From CAYQQR01 sp964420035 (GTDB lineage Bacteria; Bacteroidota; Bacteroidia; Bacteroidales; SM23-62): a stretch of DNA of 64,000 nt. The stretch's first letter is position 1. Each line of letters opens with the position of its first letter. This document shows positions 35,668 to 44,554 of this stretch, one piece after another. The stretch covers positions 1 to 64,000 of the forward strand of contig CAYQQR010000002.1 of NCBI GenBank assembly GCA_964420035.1, written 5' to 3'. The position numbers and the translations under genes are program-made. A model generated the notes under the pieces. That model was not told where the DNA came from, did no database searches, and worked only from the letters and a program-made list of their open reading frames with translations.

Positions 35668-35723
35668 GTATTCATGCTGAACTATTCATGATGTGTGCAT
35701 AATAAAAAAAATATTGAAACAGT

Positions 35724-35731
35724 TATCTTTA
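35724..35731 (+). promoter_or_regulatory. Candidate -7 element TATCTTTA for the T9SS cargo gene
   Basis: It fits TAnnTTT with a terminal A, 30 bp before the ATG at 35762. No correctly spaced TTG is present. Confidence 0.3.
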
Positions 35732-35761
35732 CAGCCTTAATCCAAAGCCTTAACGGAGAAA

Positions 35762-37126
35762 ATGCGCAGTTGCAAACTATTCGTATTTATTACTTTATCT
35801 TTTTACGGCCTGAATATCGCACCTGTTGCCGCGCAAATTTTCGCACCCGGCGCAAATTTTTCCGATACCCTGGAATATCCGGTTTTTCACGCGCGGGATC
35901 CTTATTTCATATTTCATACCCCCGATCTCTCCGGAGCTCCTGTTTACGGAAGCCTGGTTGCCCAGGCCCCTTCGGGTTCCGGACCCTGGAATTTTGAATG
36001 GAGCCTGTATGATACCCTGGGTCAGACATTCAACAACTACCTCACCGAAAACAATGTGAACCAATCCCTGATCAACGACCTGGAAACGGGTTGTTACCGT
36101 GTGCATATTACCGGAAGCGGGGTGGATGAGATTTACCGGGCCTGGGTATTCCGGAACCGGCCCGGGCTCAGTATCAACAAGAATGCCCAGGGTAAGGTTC
36201 CCTTGTTTAAATATACCTGTGATTACCTGATCCTCGAAGGTGAAGCCATTGCCGATCAACACGCTTATTACGACCTTACAGATGGCAGCCGTCGGTTTTT
36301 AGCCAACGGGATGCAATTTGAATGGTCGTCGGATACTGCCGGGCTCACCATACCTTTCTATAATGAGCGACTGAATATACAGATATTCGAACCCAACATA
36401 CCGGCCCGGGACACCTATTATTATCTGAGGGCCACCGATAGTTTCGGCCTCAGTTTGAGCGACACCGTACTCTATGAAAGTGTTGTCACGGTGGCTGCTT
36501 TTGAAGTGGAAGTGAACCTGAGAAAGTATGAAAAACCGGACGGGAGTTTTTTCCGGGAATGGGAAGAAGGCAGGGAAGGTCCCGCACCCCTGGAGGCCAG
36601 ATTTATCAATAGATCTTTGAATGGAGATACTTACCGATGGACCTTTGCTGATTCCTCCAAGCTGGGACCCGGCGTGGATGTTACAACCACGACCCTGGAA
36701 TTAAGTGATACCGCTTCTTTTATTTACTATATACCCCGTAAATATTTTGTGACCCTGGTTTCTGTTTCCGAGGAAGGTTGTGAATCGGAAATGAGAATGA
36801 CAGAACCCATCAATGTGCAGGCTTCTGAGCTGGAAGTCCCCAAGTTCTTTACGCCCAATAATGACGGCACCAATGATCTCTTTATCATTAAGTCAAGGTC
36901 GCTTAAGGAATTCCGCATCGGCATCTTCAATAAGGCGGGCAAGCTGGTTTATGAATACGAACAAACCTCCGATACCTATGAATGGGATGGCTGGGACGGA
37001 CGCGTAGGGAACTCCGATAACTTTGCCGCTCCCGGAATATACTACTATGTTATCCGGGCGATTGGCTGGGATGCAGAGAAGTATCAGGGTGGGTTATTCC
37101 GGGGTTATTTCTACATCTTTCGCTAA
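35762..37126 (+). CDS. Secreted protein with PKD-like domain and T9SS type B sorting domain
   Basis: A 454-aa cell-surface protein. The signal peptide covers about residues 1-24 (ending PVAAQ). The middle is beta-rich with a PKD-like segment near 275-310 (APLEARFINRSLNGDTYRWTFADSS region). The last 90 residues are the CHU_C/gliding-motility-type C-terminal domain: VPKFFTPNNDGTNDLFII, FNKAGKLVYEY, WDGWDGR and PGIYYYVIRA. That domain routes cargo through the type IX secretion system, so the organism should possess a T9SS. No catalytic motif is seen; a structural or adhesive role is possible. Confidence 0.85.
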   Translation: MRSCKLFVFITLSFYGLNIAPVAAQIFAPGANFSDTLEYPVFHARDPYFIFHTPDLSGAPVYGSLVAQAPSGSGPWNFEWSLYDTLGQTFNNYLTENNVNQSLINDLETGCYRVHITGSGVDEIYRAWVFRNRPGLSINKNAQGKVPLFKYTCDYLILEGEAIADQHAYYDLTDGSRRFLANGMQFEWSSDTAGLTIPFYNERLNIQIFEPNIPARDTYYYLRATDSFGLSLSDTVLYESVVTVAAFEVEVNLRKYEKPDGSFFREWEEGREGPAPLEARFINRSLNGDTYRWTFADSSKLGPGVDVTTTTLELSDTASFIYYIPRKYFVTLVSVSEEGCESEMRMTEPINVQASELEVPKFFTPNNDGTNDLFIIKSRSLKEFRIGIFNKAGKLVYEYEQTSDTYEWDGWDGRVGNSDNFAAPGIYYYVIRAIGWDAEKYQGGLFRGYFYIFR

Positions 37127-37153
37127 TCTGAAGTTGGAAATCCTTTCAACCAG

Positions 37154-39310
37154 TTATTCTTCCTCTTCGGCTTCCTCGTATGTCTTGATAAGCTGCTCCT
37201 GGATATCTCCGGGGACCAGGGAGTATTCTGAAAAGCTCATGGTGTAGGTTGCCCGTCCTCCGGTAAGGGAACTCAGAGCGGTAGCGTATTTACTCATTTC
37301 TGCAAGGGGCACTTTGGCCTTTATCTTTTCAAAGCCACCTTCTGAACTCATACCCTGAACAATGGACCTGCGGCCCTGCAGGTCGCTCATAACATCACCC
37401 ATCCTGTCGGATGGAACGAAGACTTCCACATCATAAACCGGCTCCAGGATCTTGGGATTGGCTTTCTTGAAAGCTTCCCGGAAGGCATTCCTGCCTGCCA
37501 GTTTAAAGGAGATCTCGTTGGAATCTACCGGGTGCATTTTACCATCATAGATGTATACCCTGATGTCGCGTGCATAGGAACCCGTCAGGGGTCCTTCCTC
37601 CATTTTTTCCATTATCCCTTTGAGGATGGCCGGCATAAAACGGGCATCTATGGAACCTCCTACGATACAGTTACAAAAGACCAATTTACCGCCCCAGGGC
37701 AGGTCATGTTCCTCCCGGTCCCGGATGCTGAGCTTAAATTCCTTCCCGTCCAGTTTAAAAAGATTCTGATCCGGCGTTCCTTCCTGATAGGGTTCGATGA
37801 TCATATGTACTTCGCCAAACTGGCCTGCGCCGCCGGATTGTTTTTTATGACGGTAATCCGACTGGGAAGCTTTGGTAATGGTTTCCCGGTAAGGGATTTT
37901 CGGGGGATAGAATTCCGCCCCTACCTTATGTGTATTTTCCAGGTGCCATTTCATTATATTAAGGTGATGTTCCCCCTGTCCGTAAACAATAATCTGTTTC
38001 AGCTCTTTGGAATATTCCACCTGTATGGTGGGATCTTCATCATGATTCTTGGACAAAGCTTCGCCCAGCTTCTCTTCTTCGCCCTCACTGGCAGGCCGGA
38101 TGGCTGTGCGGAATTTGGGTTCGGGGAACTTGATCTCTTCGAATTCCAGGTTGCTGCCGGGTGCACTGAGGGTATGGTTGGTCCGGGTAGCTTTCAGTTT
38201 TACGGTAGCCCCGATATCTCCGGCAAGCATTTTTCCTGCTTTGTTCCGGATTTTTCCGGCAATGGCAAAGATTTGCGAGAGTCTTTCCTTATTACCGGTA
38301 GCCTCATTGATCAGGTCAAGGTTCTCCGTTACGGAACCGGACATCACTTTAAAAAAATTGACCTCTCCGATATGCGATTCGATGGATGTTTTGAAGACAA
38401 AGACAGCGGTTTTACCATCTGCCCCGGGTTCTACTTCTTTACCGTCCTTTGTTTTTGGAGCGGGCATATCGGAAGGAGAAGGAGCCACATTGGTAATGAA
38501 TTCCATCAGCCGGCCCACGCCAATATTCTTTTGGGCCGAGACGCAGAATACAGGGTACATTCCCTGGCTCAGCAGGCCGGTTAGGATCCCTTTATTGATT
38601 TCTTCTTCCGTGAGGGATTCCTTTTCGAAGAAAAGCTCCATCAGGGCCTCATCGTTTTCTGCCGCTTTTTCAACAAGCTCATTGTACATTTCATCAAAGC
38701 GATCCTTTTCACTGTCGGGGATGTCCTGCTCTTCTACCTTACCGGTGTCACCCGTATATTTAAGGAGCTTCCCTTTCATCAGGTCAACGATGGAATCAAA
38801 TGTTGCACCTGTTTCTACAGGGTATTGAAGCAGGGTCACTTTACCGCCGTAGGTGTCTTTCAGGGACTCGACCGTGGTATCGAAATTGGCTTTATCATGA
38901 TCCAGTTGATTGATCGCTATGATCATGGGTTTCTCATAAGAGCGGACGTAGCGGCTTTGAATGTCGGTTCCGACTTCAACACCGTTCTGGGCATTCACGA
39001 CCATCAATGCCGTATCGGTTACCGAAAGACTGGCGAAGATACCTCCGGAAAAATCATCGGCTCCCGGGTTGTCGATAAAGTTAATTTTCTTGTCATTGTA
39101 TTCCGTGTAACAAACCGTGGAGTATATGCTGTTCCCGTTTTCATGCTCAATGTCATGGTAGTCTGAAACCGTATTTTTTTGTTCCACATTACCCCGGCGC
39201 TCAATGACCTTTCCTTCAAAAAGCATGCATTCTGCAAGGGTGGTTTTGCCGGACCCGGCATTTCCCAATAAAGTAAGATTCTTGATTTGATCAGTGTTGT
39301 ATGTCTTCAT
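37154..39310 (-). CDS. EF-G paralogue (EF-G2-like) with degenerate GTPase motifs
   Basis: A 718-aa five-domain EF-G homologue. G1 is intact (GNAGSGKT, 16-23), but the switch I RGIT motif is lost (NGNSIYS near 58-64), G3 reads DNPGA at 80-84 instead of DTPGH so the catalytic histidine is Ala84, and G4 is NQLD at 134-137. Domains III-V, including the domain IV tip region near GGAGQFGEVH, are conserved. Bacteroides EF-G2, a paralogue reported to support translation without GTP hydrolysis, is the best precedent. The gene is divergent from rpsL, sharing a 213-bp promoter region. Genuine EF-G is fusA at 40484. TetM/RF3-type identity is less likely. Confidence 0.85.
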   Translation of the reverse strand: MKTYNTDQIKNLTLLGNAGSGKTTLAECMLFEGKVIERRGNVEQKNTVSDYHDIEHENGNSIYSTVCYTEYNDKKINFIDNPGADDFSGGIFASLSVTDTALMVVNAQNGVEVGTDIQSRYVRSYEKPMIIAINQLDHDKANFDTTVESLKDTYGGKVTLLQYPVETGATFDSIVDLMKGKLLKYTGDTGKVEEQDIPDSEKDRFDEMYNELVEKAAENDEALMELFFEKESLTEEEINKGILTGLLSQGMYPVFCVSAQKNIGVGRLMEFITNVAPSPSDMPAPKTKDGKEVEPGADGKTAVFVFKTSIESHIGEVNFFKVMSGSVTENLDLINEATGNKERLSQIFAIAGKIRNKAGKMLAGDIGATVKLKATRTNHTLSAPGSNLEFEEIKFPEPKFRTAIRPASEGEEEKLGEALSKNHDEDPTIQVEYSKELKQIIVYGQGEHHLNIMKWHLENTHKVGAEFYPPKIPYRETITKASQSDYRHKKQSGGAGQFGEVHMIIEPYQEGTPDQNLFKLDGKEFKLSIRDREEHDLPWGGKLVFCNCIVGGSIDARFMPAILKGIMEKMEEGPLTGSYARDIRVYIYDGKMHPVDSNEISFKLAGRNAFREAFKKANPKILEPVYDVEVFVPSDRMGDVMSDLQGRRSIVQGMSSEGGFEKIKAKVPLAEMSKYATALSSLTGGRATYTMSFSEYSLVPGDIQEQLIKTYEEAEEEE

Positions 39311-39373
39311 TCTGTTAATAATATTTTAACTGGTTCAATACTAATGGATAAAGCGTTTTATTTTTGGTGGACG

Positions 39374-39381
39374 CAAAGATA
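39374..39381 (-). promoter_or_regulatory. -7 element TATCTTTG for the EF-G paralogue
   Basis: A perfect match to TAnnTTTG on the minus strand, giving a leader of about 60 nt before the ATG at 39310. A canonical TTG at -33 was not found, so regulation by an activator is conceivable. Confidence 0.5.
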
Positions 39382-39447
39382 TAAATTATTCTTTTTAATG
39401 TTCATTTGTGGATGCTTTGAATCCTCCAGAAATCAAGAGAAAAATTA

Positions 39448-39476
39448 TTGTTTTTTAAAAAAAAAGGATACCTTTG
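39448..39476 (+). promoter_or_regulatory. Promoter of the str-S10-spc-alpha operon (TTG-N18-TACCTTTG)
   Basis: TTG at 39448-39450, an 18-bp A/T-rich spacer and TACCTTTG at 39469-39476 form an excellent Bacteroidota housekeeping promoter. Transcription should start near 39481, about 43 nt ahead of rpsL. Confidence 0.8.
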
Positions 39477-39523
39477 CGAACCGATTTTGAGAACTGGTTT
39501 TAAATCATTTTAAGTCAACGTAT

Positions 39524-39898
39524 ATGCCGACTATTCAACAATTGGTTCGTAAGGGCAGGAAGATGCAGATCGGAAAAAGTAAGTCACCTGCACTGGATTC
39601 TTGTCCGCAGCGCAGAGGTGTTTGTGTTAGAGTGTACACCACGACGCCCAAAAAGCCGAATTCTGCCATGCGGAAAGTTGCCCGGGTACGCCTGACCAAT
39701 CAAAAGGAAGTTAACGCGTACATACCCGGGGAAGGACACAATCTCCAGGAACACTCGATTGTGTTGGTGCGTGGTGGCAGGGTCAAGGACCTGCCCGGTG
39801 TTCGTTATCACCTCATCCGGGGGGCATTGGATACCTCCGGGGTGGATGGCAGAACGCAGCGCAGATCGAAATATGGTACCAAGCGACCGAAGAAATAA
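39524..39898 (+). CDS. rpsL: 30S ribosomal protein S12
   Basis: A 124-aa decoding-centre protein. The two conserved loops TTPKKPNSA (40-48) and GGRVKDLPGVRYH (84-96), sites of streptomycin-resistance mutations in other bacteria, have the ordinary sensitive-type lysines. It is the first gene of the cluster, 43-45 nt after the predicted transcription start, and is separated from rpsG by an intergenic palindromic repeat. Confidence 0.98.
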   Translation: MPTIQQLVRKGRKMQIGKSKSPALDSCPQRRGVCVRVYTTTPKKPNSAMRKVARVRLTNQKEVNAYIPGEGHNLQEHSIVLVRGGRVKDLPGVRYHLIRGALDTSGVDGRTQRRSKYGTKRPKK

Positions 39899-39899
39899 C

Positions 39900-39943
39900 T
39901 GAAGATTAAACCTGCCTGCCGGCAGGTATTGAAGATTAAAGAT
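39900..39943 (+). repeat. Palindromic repeat core between rpsL and rpsG
   Basis: 39911-39926 (CCTGCCTGCCGGCAGG) shares 16 bp with the palindromes of copies A and B; the perfect palindrome is 39915-39926. It is flanked on both sides by the direct repeat TGAAGATTAAA (39900-39910 and 39930-39940), which looks like a target duplication or a nested repeat. Confidence 0.6.
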
Positions 39944-39979
39944 TGAAGAGTTAAGTTCATATATACATATATATAATAT

Positions 39980-40456
39980 ATGAGAAAGAGTAAGCCCAAA
40001 AAGAAGATAATGTTGCCGGATCCCAGGTACAATGATGAACTGGTAACACAATTCATCAACCACCTGATGGACCGGGGAAAGAAATCCCTGGCGTTTAAAA
40101 TCTTTTACAATGCCATGGACATCGTTGAAGAACGGACTAAAAAAGAAGAGCTTGGACCATTGGATATAATGAAGAAAGCCCTTGAAAACATTACACCTCA
40201 GGTTGAGGTCAAGAGTCGCCGTGTTGGTGGAGCAACCTTTCAGGTGCCTATGGAGATCAGGTCTGAGCGCAAGATCTCGGTGAGCATGAAGAATATGATA
40301 TTCTTTGCCAATAAGCGATCCGGCCGTTCCATGGCAGAAAAACTTGCTGCAGAGATTATCGCGGCGTACAATGAAGAAGGTGGGGCCTTCAAAAAGAAAG
40401 AAGACACCCACAGGATGGCTGAAGCCAATAAGGCTTTTGCCCATTTCAGGTTTTAA
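39980..40456 (+). CDS. rpsG: 30S ribosomal protein S7
   Basis: A 158-aa primary assembly protein of the 30S head that binds 16S rRNA near the E site. The N-terminal PDPRYNDELVTQFINHLM segment and the GGATFQVPMEI loop near residue 83 (preceded by VKSRRVGG) are typical, as is the closing HRMAEANKAFAHFRF. It is 81 bp after rpsL and 27 bp ahead of fusA. Confidence 0.97.
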   Translation: MRKSKPKKKIMLPDPRYNDELVTQFINHLMDRGKKSLAFKIFYNAMDIVEERTKKEELGPLDIMKKALENITPQVEVKSRRVGGATFQVPMEIRSERKISVSMKNMIFFANKRSGRSMAEKLAAEIIAAYNEEGGAFKKKEDTHRMAEANKAFAHFRF

Positions 40457-40467
40457 ATTAGAAACGG

Positions 40468-40477
40468 AAGAGGAAAG
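40468..40477 (+). promoter_or_regulatory. Shine-Dalgarno-like AAGAGGAAAG before fusA
   Basis: A purine-rich ribosome-binding site 6 nt before GTG 40484. It supports a GTG start and rejects the adjacent TTG at 40481. Confidence 0.5.
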
Positions 40478-40483
40478 TCATTG

Positions 40484-42595
40484 GTGAAAACTGACCTGGG
40501 AAATACTAGAAACATTGGGATTATGGCCCATATTGATGCCGGTAAGACCACCACGACCGAGCGTGTCCTTTTTTATACAGGTATCACGCACCGGATGGGA
40601 GAGGTGCACGACGGATCGGCCACCATGGACTGGATGGTTCAGGAGCAGGAACGCGGCATCACCATCACCTCGGCGGCAACCACCACTTACTGGAAGTACA
40701 ACGACAAGGAACACAAGATCAATATCATTGATACACCCGGCCATGTTGATTTCACCGTTGAGGTGGAGCGTTCACTCAGGGTACTGGACGGGGCAATAGC
40801 CCTTTTTTGTGCAGTTGGCGGTGTTGAACCTCAATCCGAGACTGTATGGCGGCAGGCCGATAAATATAAGGTGCCCCGTCTGGCGTTCGTCAATAAGATG
40901 GACCGGGTGGGTGCCGACTTTTTCAGGGTGGTCAGTGAGATTAAGGAAAAGCTGGGCGCCAATCCTGTGCCCATGCAAATACCTATCGGGTCGGAAGACA
41001 GCTTCACCGGTGTTGTTGACCTGATCGAAAGGAAAGCCATTGTATGGCACGAAGATGAGACCCTGGGAATGAATTATGAACTTCAGGATGTACCTGAAGA
41101 GATGGTCGACGAGGTTGAGGAATGGAGAGAAAAGTTGATCGAAGCGGTTTGTTATGAAGATGTTGAACTCCTGGAACGTTTCTTTGAGGACCGGACCCAG
41201 ATCAGTGTAGAGGAATTCATAGAAGCCACCCGAAAGGCGGTCATCAATCTGAAGATCGTACCCGTACTCTGTGGTTCCGCATTCAAGAACAAGGGGATCC
41301 AGCGTTTGCTCAATGCCATTTGCGCCCTCCTTCCCAGTCCACCCGACGTACCCCCCATAACCGGGATCCACCCCCACACGCATAAAGAAATTTCACGGGG
41401 CCCCGATCCGGAACAACCTCTTGCTGCACTGGCTTTTAAGATCACTACGGATCCTTTTGTGGGACGGCTGACCTATTTACGGGTTTATTCCGGTACCCTC
41501 TCACCGGGAATGCAGGTTCTGAATCCACGTACCGGAAAGAAGGACCGGATCACCAGAATTTACCAGATGCATGCCAACAAACAAAATCCCCGGGAAAAGA
41601 TCATAGCCGGAGATATATGCGGTGTGGTAGGGTTGAAGGATATGACCACGGGAGATACCATTTGTGATATTAAGCAGCCCATTGCCCTTGAGTCCATGGA
41701 GTTCCCGGATCCGGTCATAAGCATCGCCGTCGAGCCCAAAACCCAGCTTGATGTCGACAAGATGGGCATTGCACTGGCCAAACTGATGGAAGAAGATCCC
41801 ACTTTCAAGGTCATGACCAATGAAGATACGGGGCAGACCGTTATCAACGGAATGGGGGAGCTCCACCTGGATATTATCATGGACAGGCTAAAGCGTGAAT
41901 TCAAGATCGATGTCAACCAGGGGACCCCGCAGGTCAATTACAAGGAGGCCCTGAAGCTTACGATCAAGCACCGCGAGGTCTTCAAGAAACAAACCGGCGG
42001 TAGAGGAAAATTTGCAGATATTGAAGTGGAGATCGGGCCGGCTGATGAAGACGTAACCGGACTGCAGTTTAATGATCAGATCAAGGGAGGTAACATTCCC
42101 AAAGAATATATTCCATCTATTGAAAAAGGATTCCGGGAGGCCATGACCAATGGTCCTCTTGCGGGATTTCACCTGGAGAGTTTAAAAGTGGTATTGAAGG
42201 ACGGATCGTTCCATCCGGTGGATTCCGATTCTATTTCCTTTGAAATTGCTGCCAAACAGGCATTTCGGCAGGCCGCCCGCAAAGCGAACCCGGTCCTGCT
42301 GGAACCCATCATGGCAGCAGAGGTGGTTACCCCGGAAGAGTACATGGGGGACATCATCTCGGATTTTAACAGGCGCCGCGGACAGATTGAAGGTATGGAG
42401 ACTAAGGCAGGAGCCAGGGTGATCAAGGCCCTTGTGCCCCTGGCTGAAAAATTCGGTTATGTGACAGCGCTTCGTACCATGACATCAGGAAGGGCTACAT
42501 CTACCATGGAATTCAGTCATTATGAAGAAATTCCTCCCGAGATCGCCTCCAAGGTCCTGGAAAAAGTTACCGGGAAAAAGATAACGGTACAATGA
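40484..42595 (+). CDS. fusA: Translation elongation factor G
   Basis: A 703-aa canonical translocase GTPase. G1 AHIDAGKTTT, switch I ERGITITSA, G3 DTPGHVDF and G4 NKMD are complete, in contrast to the paralogue at 37154-39310. Domain IV has the GGRGKFADIEVEI strand, and the C-terminus EFSHYEEIPPEIASKV matches the family end. The start is a GTG at 40484 (MKTDLGNTRNIGIMAHIDAG); no ATG exists between the previous stop and G1. It sits in the usual str position after rpsG. Confidence 0.97.
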   Translation: MKTDLGNTRNIGIMAHIDAGKTTTTERVLFYTGITHRMGEVHDGSATMDWMVQEQERGITITSAATTTYWKYNDKEHKINIIDTPGHVDFTVEVERSLRVLDGAIALFCAVGGVEPQSETVWRQADKYKVPRLAFVNKMDRVGADFFRVVSEIKEKLGANPVPMQIPIGSEDSFTGVVDLIERKAIVWHEDETLGMNYELQDVPEEMVDEVEEWREKLIEAVCYEDVELLERFFEDRTQISVEEFIEATRKAVINLKIVPVLCGSAFKNKGIQRLLNAICALLPSPPDVPPITGIHPHTHKEISRGPDPEQPLAALAFKITTDPFVGRLTYLRVYSGTLSPGMQVLNPRTGKKDRITRIYQMHANKQNPREKIIAGDICGVVGLKDMTTGDTICDIKQPIALESMEFPDPVISIAVEPKTQLDVDKMGIALAKLMEEDPTFKVMTNEDTGQTVINGMGELHLDIIMDRLKREFKIDVNQGTPQVNYKEALKLTIKHREVFKKQTGGRGKFADIEVEIGPADEDVTGLQFNDQIKGGNIPKEYIPSIEKGFREAMTNGPLAGFHLESLKVVLKDGSFHPVDSDSISFEIAAKQAFRQAARKANPVLLEPIMAAEVVTPEEYMGDIISDFNRRRGQIEGMETKAGARVIKALVPLAEKFGYVTALRTMTSGRATSTMEFSHYEEIPPEIASKVLEKVTGKKITVQ

Positions 42596-42670
42596 TACTT
42601 CCATACAATCAGGTTTTCAAAACCGCGGGTATGGATTTGTTTGTTTTATCAATGGACGAACAGTTATAAA

Positions 42671-42976
42671 ATGAGTCAGAAAATTAGAATTAAACTAAAG
42701 TCGTACGATCATAATCTGGTGGATAAATCAGCCGAGAAGATCGTCAAGACGGTCAAGTCGACGGGTGCGGTGGTGAGCGGACCGATTCCTTTGCCTACGC
42801 ACAAAAGGATCTATACCGTACTGCGGTCAACTTTTGTGAATAAAAAGGCAAGGGAACAGTTTCAGCTTTCGGCCCATAAACGGCTGCTGGATATATACAG
42901 TTCCACGCCCAAGACCATCGATGCACTGATGAAGCTTGAGCTTCCCAGTGGCGTGGAAGTGGAGATTAAAGTATAG
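42671..42976 (+). CDS. rpsJ: 30S ribosomal protein S10
   Basis: A 101-aa protein of the 30S head, also NusE in antitermination complexes. RIKLKSYDHNLVDKSAEKIV near the N-terminus and the loop GPIPLPTHKRIYTVLRS are diagnostic. The ATG at 42671 yields the standard start MSQKIRIKL; the extra codons upstream are not family-like. It opens the S10 part of the cluster, 75 bp after fusA. Confidence 0.97.
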   Translation: MSQKIRIKLKSYDHNLVDKSAEKIVKTVKSTGAVVSGPIPLPTHKRIYTVLRSTFVNKKAREQFQLSAHKRLLDIYSSTPKTIDALMKLELPSGVEVEIKV

Positions 42977-43003
42977 AATTCAATAATTATAAATTACAGA
43001 GCA

Positions 43004-43621
43004 ATGCCAGGACTTATTGGAAAAAAAATTGGTATGACCTCTGTCTTCGATGATCAGGGCAACAATGTTGCCTGTACGGTCATCCAGGCAGGTCCTTGCA
43101 CGGTAACCCAGATCAAGACCGAAAAAAGGGATGGGTACCGGGCCGTCCAACTGGCTTTCGATGAGCAGAAAGAAAAGCATACAAGCAAAGCCATGCTGGG
43201 TCATTTTACCAAGGCTAAAACCAGTCCGAAAAGGAAAGTGATCGAACTGAAAGGTTTTGTGAAGAATTGGAAACCCGGTGATGTTATAACGGTAGACTAT
43301 TTCAAGGATGATACATGGCTGGATGTGTCGGGCATCACTAAAGGAAAAGGCTTTCAGGGCGTTGTTAAGCGTCACAACTTCAGGGGGGTGAATGATGCCA
43401 CCCACGGACAGCACAACCGGAACCGTGCACCGGGTTCCCTGGGTGCCAGCTCAGATCCTTCAAGAGTATTCAAGGGGATGCGCATGGCCGGGCGAAACGG
43501 TGGTATCAAGGTTAAGGTGATTAACCTGAGGGTGGTCAGGATCATTCCCGAAGAGAACCTATTGTTATTGAAAGGATCCGTACCGGGACCGAATGGATCA
43601 TATTTAATTATTGAGAAGTAA
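43004..43621 (+). CDS. rplC: 50S ribosomal protein L3
   Basis: A 205-aa protein that nucleates 50S assembly and reaches the peptidyl-transferase centre through its long loop (TKGKGFQGVVKRHNF and GSLGASSDPSRVFKGMRMAGR). It begins GLIGKKIGMTSVF. The last base of its stop codon is the first base of the rplD ATG (TAATG), so the two genes are translationally coupled. Confidence 0.97.
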   Translation: MPGLIGKKIGMTSVFDDQGNNVACTVIQAGPCTVTQIKTEKRDGYRAVQLAFDEQKEKHTSKAMLGHFTKAKTSPKRKVIELKGFVKNWKPGDVITVDYFKDDTWLDVSGITKGKGFQGVVKRHNFRGVNDATHGQHNRNRAPGSLGASSDPSRVFKGMRMAGRNGGIKVKVINLRVVRIIPEENLLLLKGSVPGPNGSYLIIEK

Positions 43622-44247
43622 TGAAAGTTTCCGTATTTAATACCCAAGGGGAAGATACCGGTAAGAAGGTTGACCTGAAAAAGGATGTTTTCGGGATCGA
43701 ACCCAATGACCATGCTATCTACCTGGATGTAAAGCAATATATGGCCAACCGGCGACGGGGAACTGCCAAGGTCAAGGAAAGGAGTGAGATTACCGGAAGT
43801 ACCAGGAAGATCAAAAGGCAAAAGGGAACCGGTACCGCCCGTGCAGGAGATATAAAGAACCCCATTTTCAGGGGCGGCGGTCAGACCTTTGGGCCCAGGG
43901 TTAGAAGTTACCGCTTCAAACTGAACAAAAAAGTAAAACGGCTGGCCCGTTATTCGGCTCTTTCTTACAAGGCTAAAGAAAAAGGCATAATGGTGCTTGA
44001 AGATTTCAATCTGGAAGCACCCAAAACCAAGGATATCGCCTTGATGCATAAGGCTCTGAAGCTGGACAATAAAAAGTCGCTTTTGGTTTTACCTAAAGCA
44101 AATAAAAATATATATTTGTCCTCCCGAAATTTGCCCGGCTCTCGAGTCACAACAGTTTCAGAGTTAAACACTTATGATATTATGGATGCTTCAACGGTTT
44201 TGTTTGTTGAAAGCAGTTTGGCGGCTTTGCAAAAGGGGGATCAGTAA
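43621..44247 (+). CDS. rplD: 50S ribosomal protein L4
   Basis: A 208-aa exit-tunnel protein. The extended tunnel loop is visible as TRKIKRQKGTGTARAGDIKN followed by GGGQTFGPRVRSY, where macrolide-resistance changes occur in other species; here it is ordinary. The C-terminal globular half (ALSYKAKEKGIMVLEDF) is typical. It overlaps rplC by one base. Confidence 0.97.
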   Translation: MKVSVFNTQGEDTGKKVDLKKDVFGIEPNDHAIYLDVKQYMANRRRGTAKVKERSEITGSTRKIKRQKGTGTARAGDIKNPIFRGGGQTFGPRVRSYRFKLNKKVKRLARYSALSYKAKEKGIMVLEDFNLEAPKTKDIALMHKALKLDNKKSLLVLPKANKNIYLSSRNLPGSRVTTVSELNTYDIMDASTVLFVESSLAALQKGDQ

Positions 44248-44257
44248 ATTTTGAGTC

Positions 44258-44548
44258 ATGGAGATTTTGATTAAACCAATAGTAACTGAAAAGATGACCG
44301 CCCAGGGTGTGGATATGAATCGCTATGGGTTCATCGTTGACAAGCGGGCCAACAAGATACAGATCAAAGATGCCGTGGAGAAAATGTATGGTGTTACGGT
44401 AGCCGGTGTGAATACGATGCGGTATGGTGGCAAGAGCAAGTCCCGCTTCACCCGCTCGGGGATTATGATGGGACGCACCAATAATTATAAAAAGGCCATC
44501 GTGACATTATCAGAAGGAGAAACGATTGATTTCTATAGCAATATATAA
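44258..44548 (+). CDS. rplW: 50S ribosomal protein L23
   Basis: A 96-aa protein at the tunnel exit that docks trigger factor and SRP. It starts MEILIKPIVTEKMT and retains the central FIVDKRANKIQIKDAVEKMYGV segment, here about residues 27-48. It is 10 bp after rplD and 6 bp before rplB. Confidence 0.96.
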   Translation: MEILIKPIVTEKMTAQGVDMNRYGFIVDKRANKIQIKDAVEKMYGVTVAGVNTMRYGGKSKSRFTRSGIMMGRTNNYKKAIVTLSEGETIDFYSNI

Positions 44549-44554
44549 AGCGTT

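Noticed and set aside
37532..38584. 350-codon open frame on the plus strand, opposite the EF-G paralogue
   Set aside because: It is an antisense shadow; the composition is rich in F, H and C, unlike real proteins nearby, and no start signal is present.
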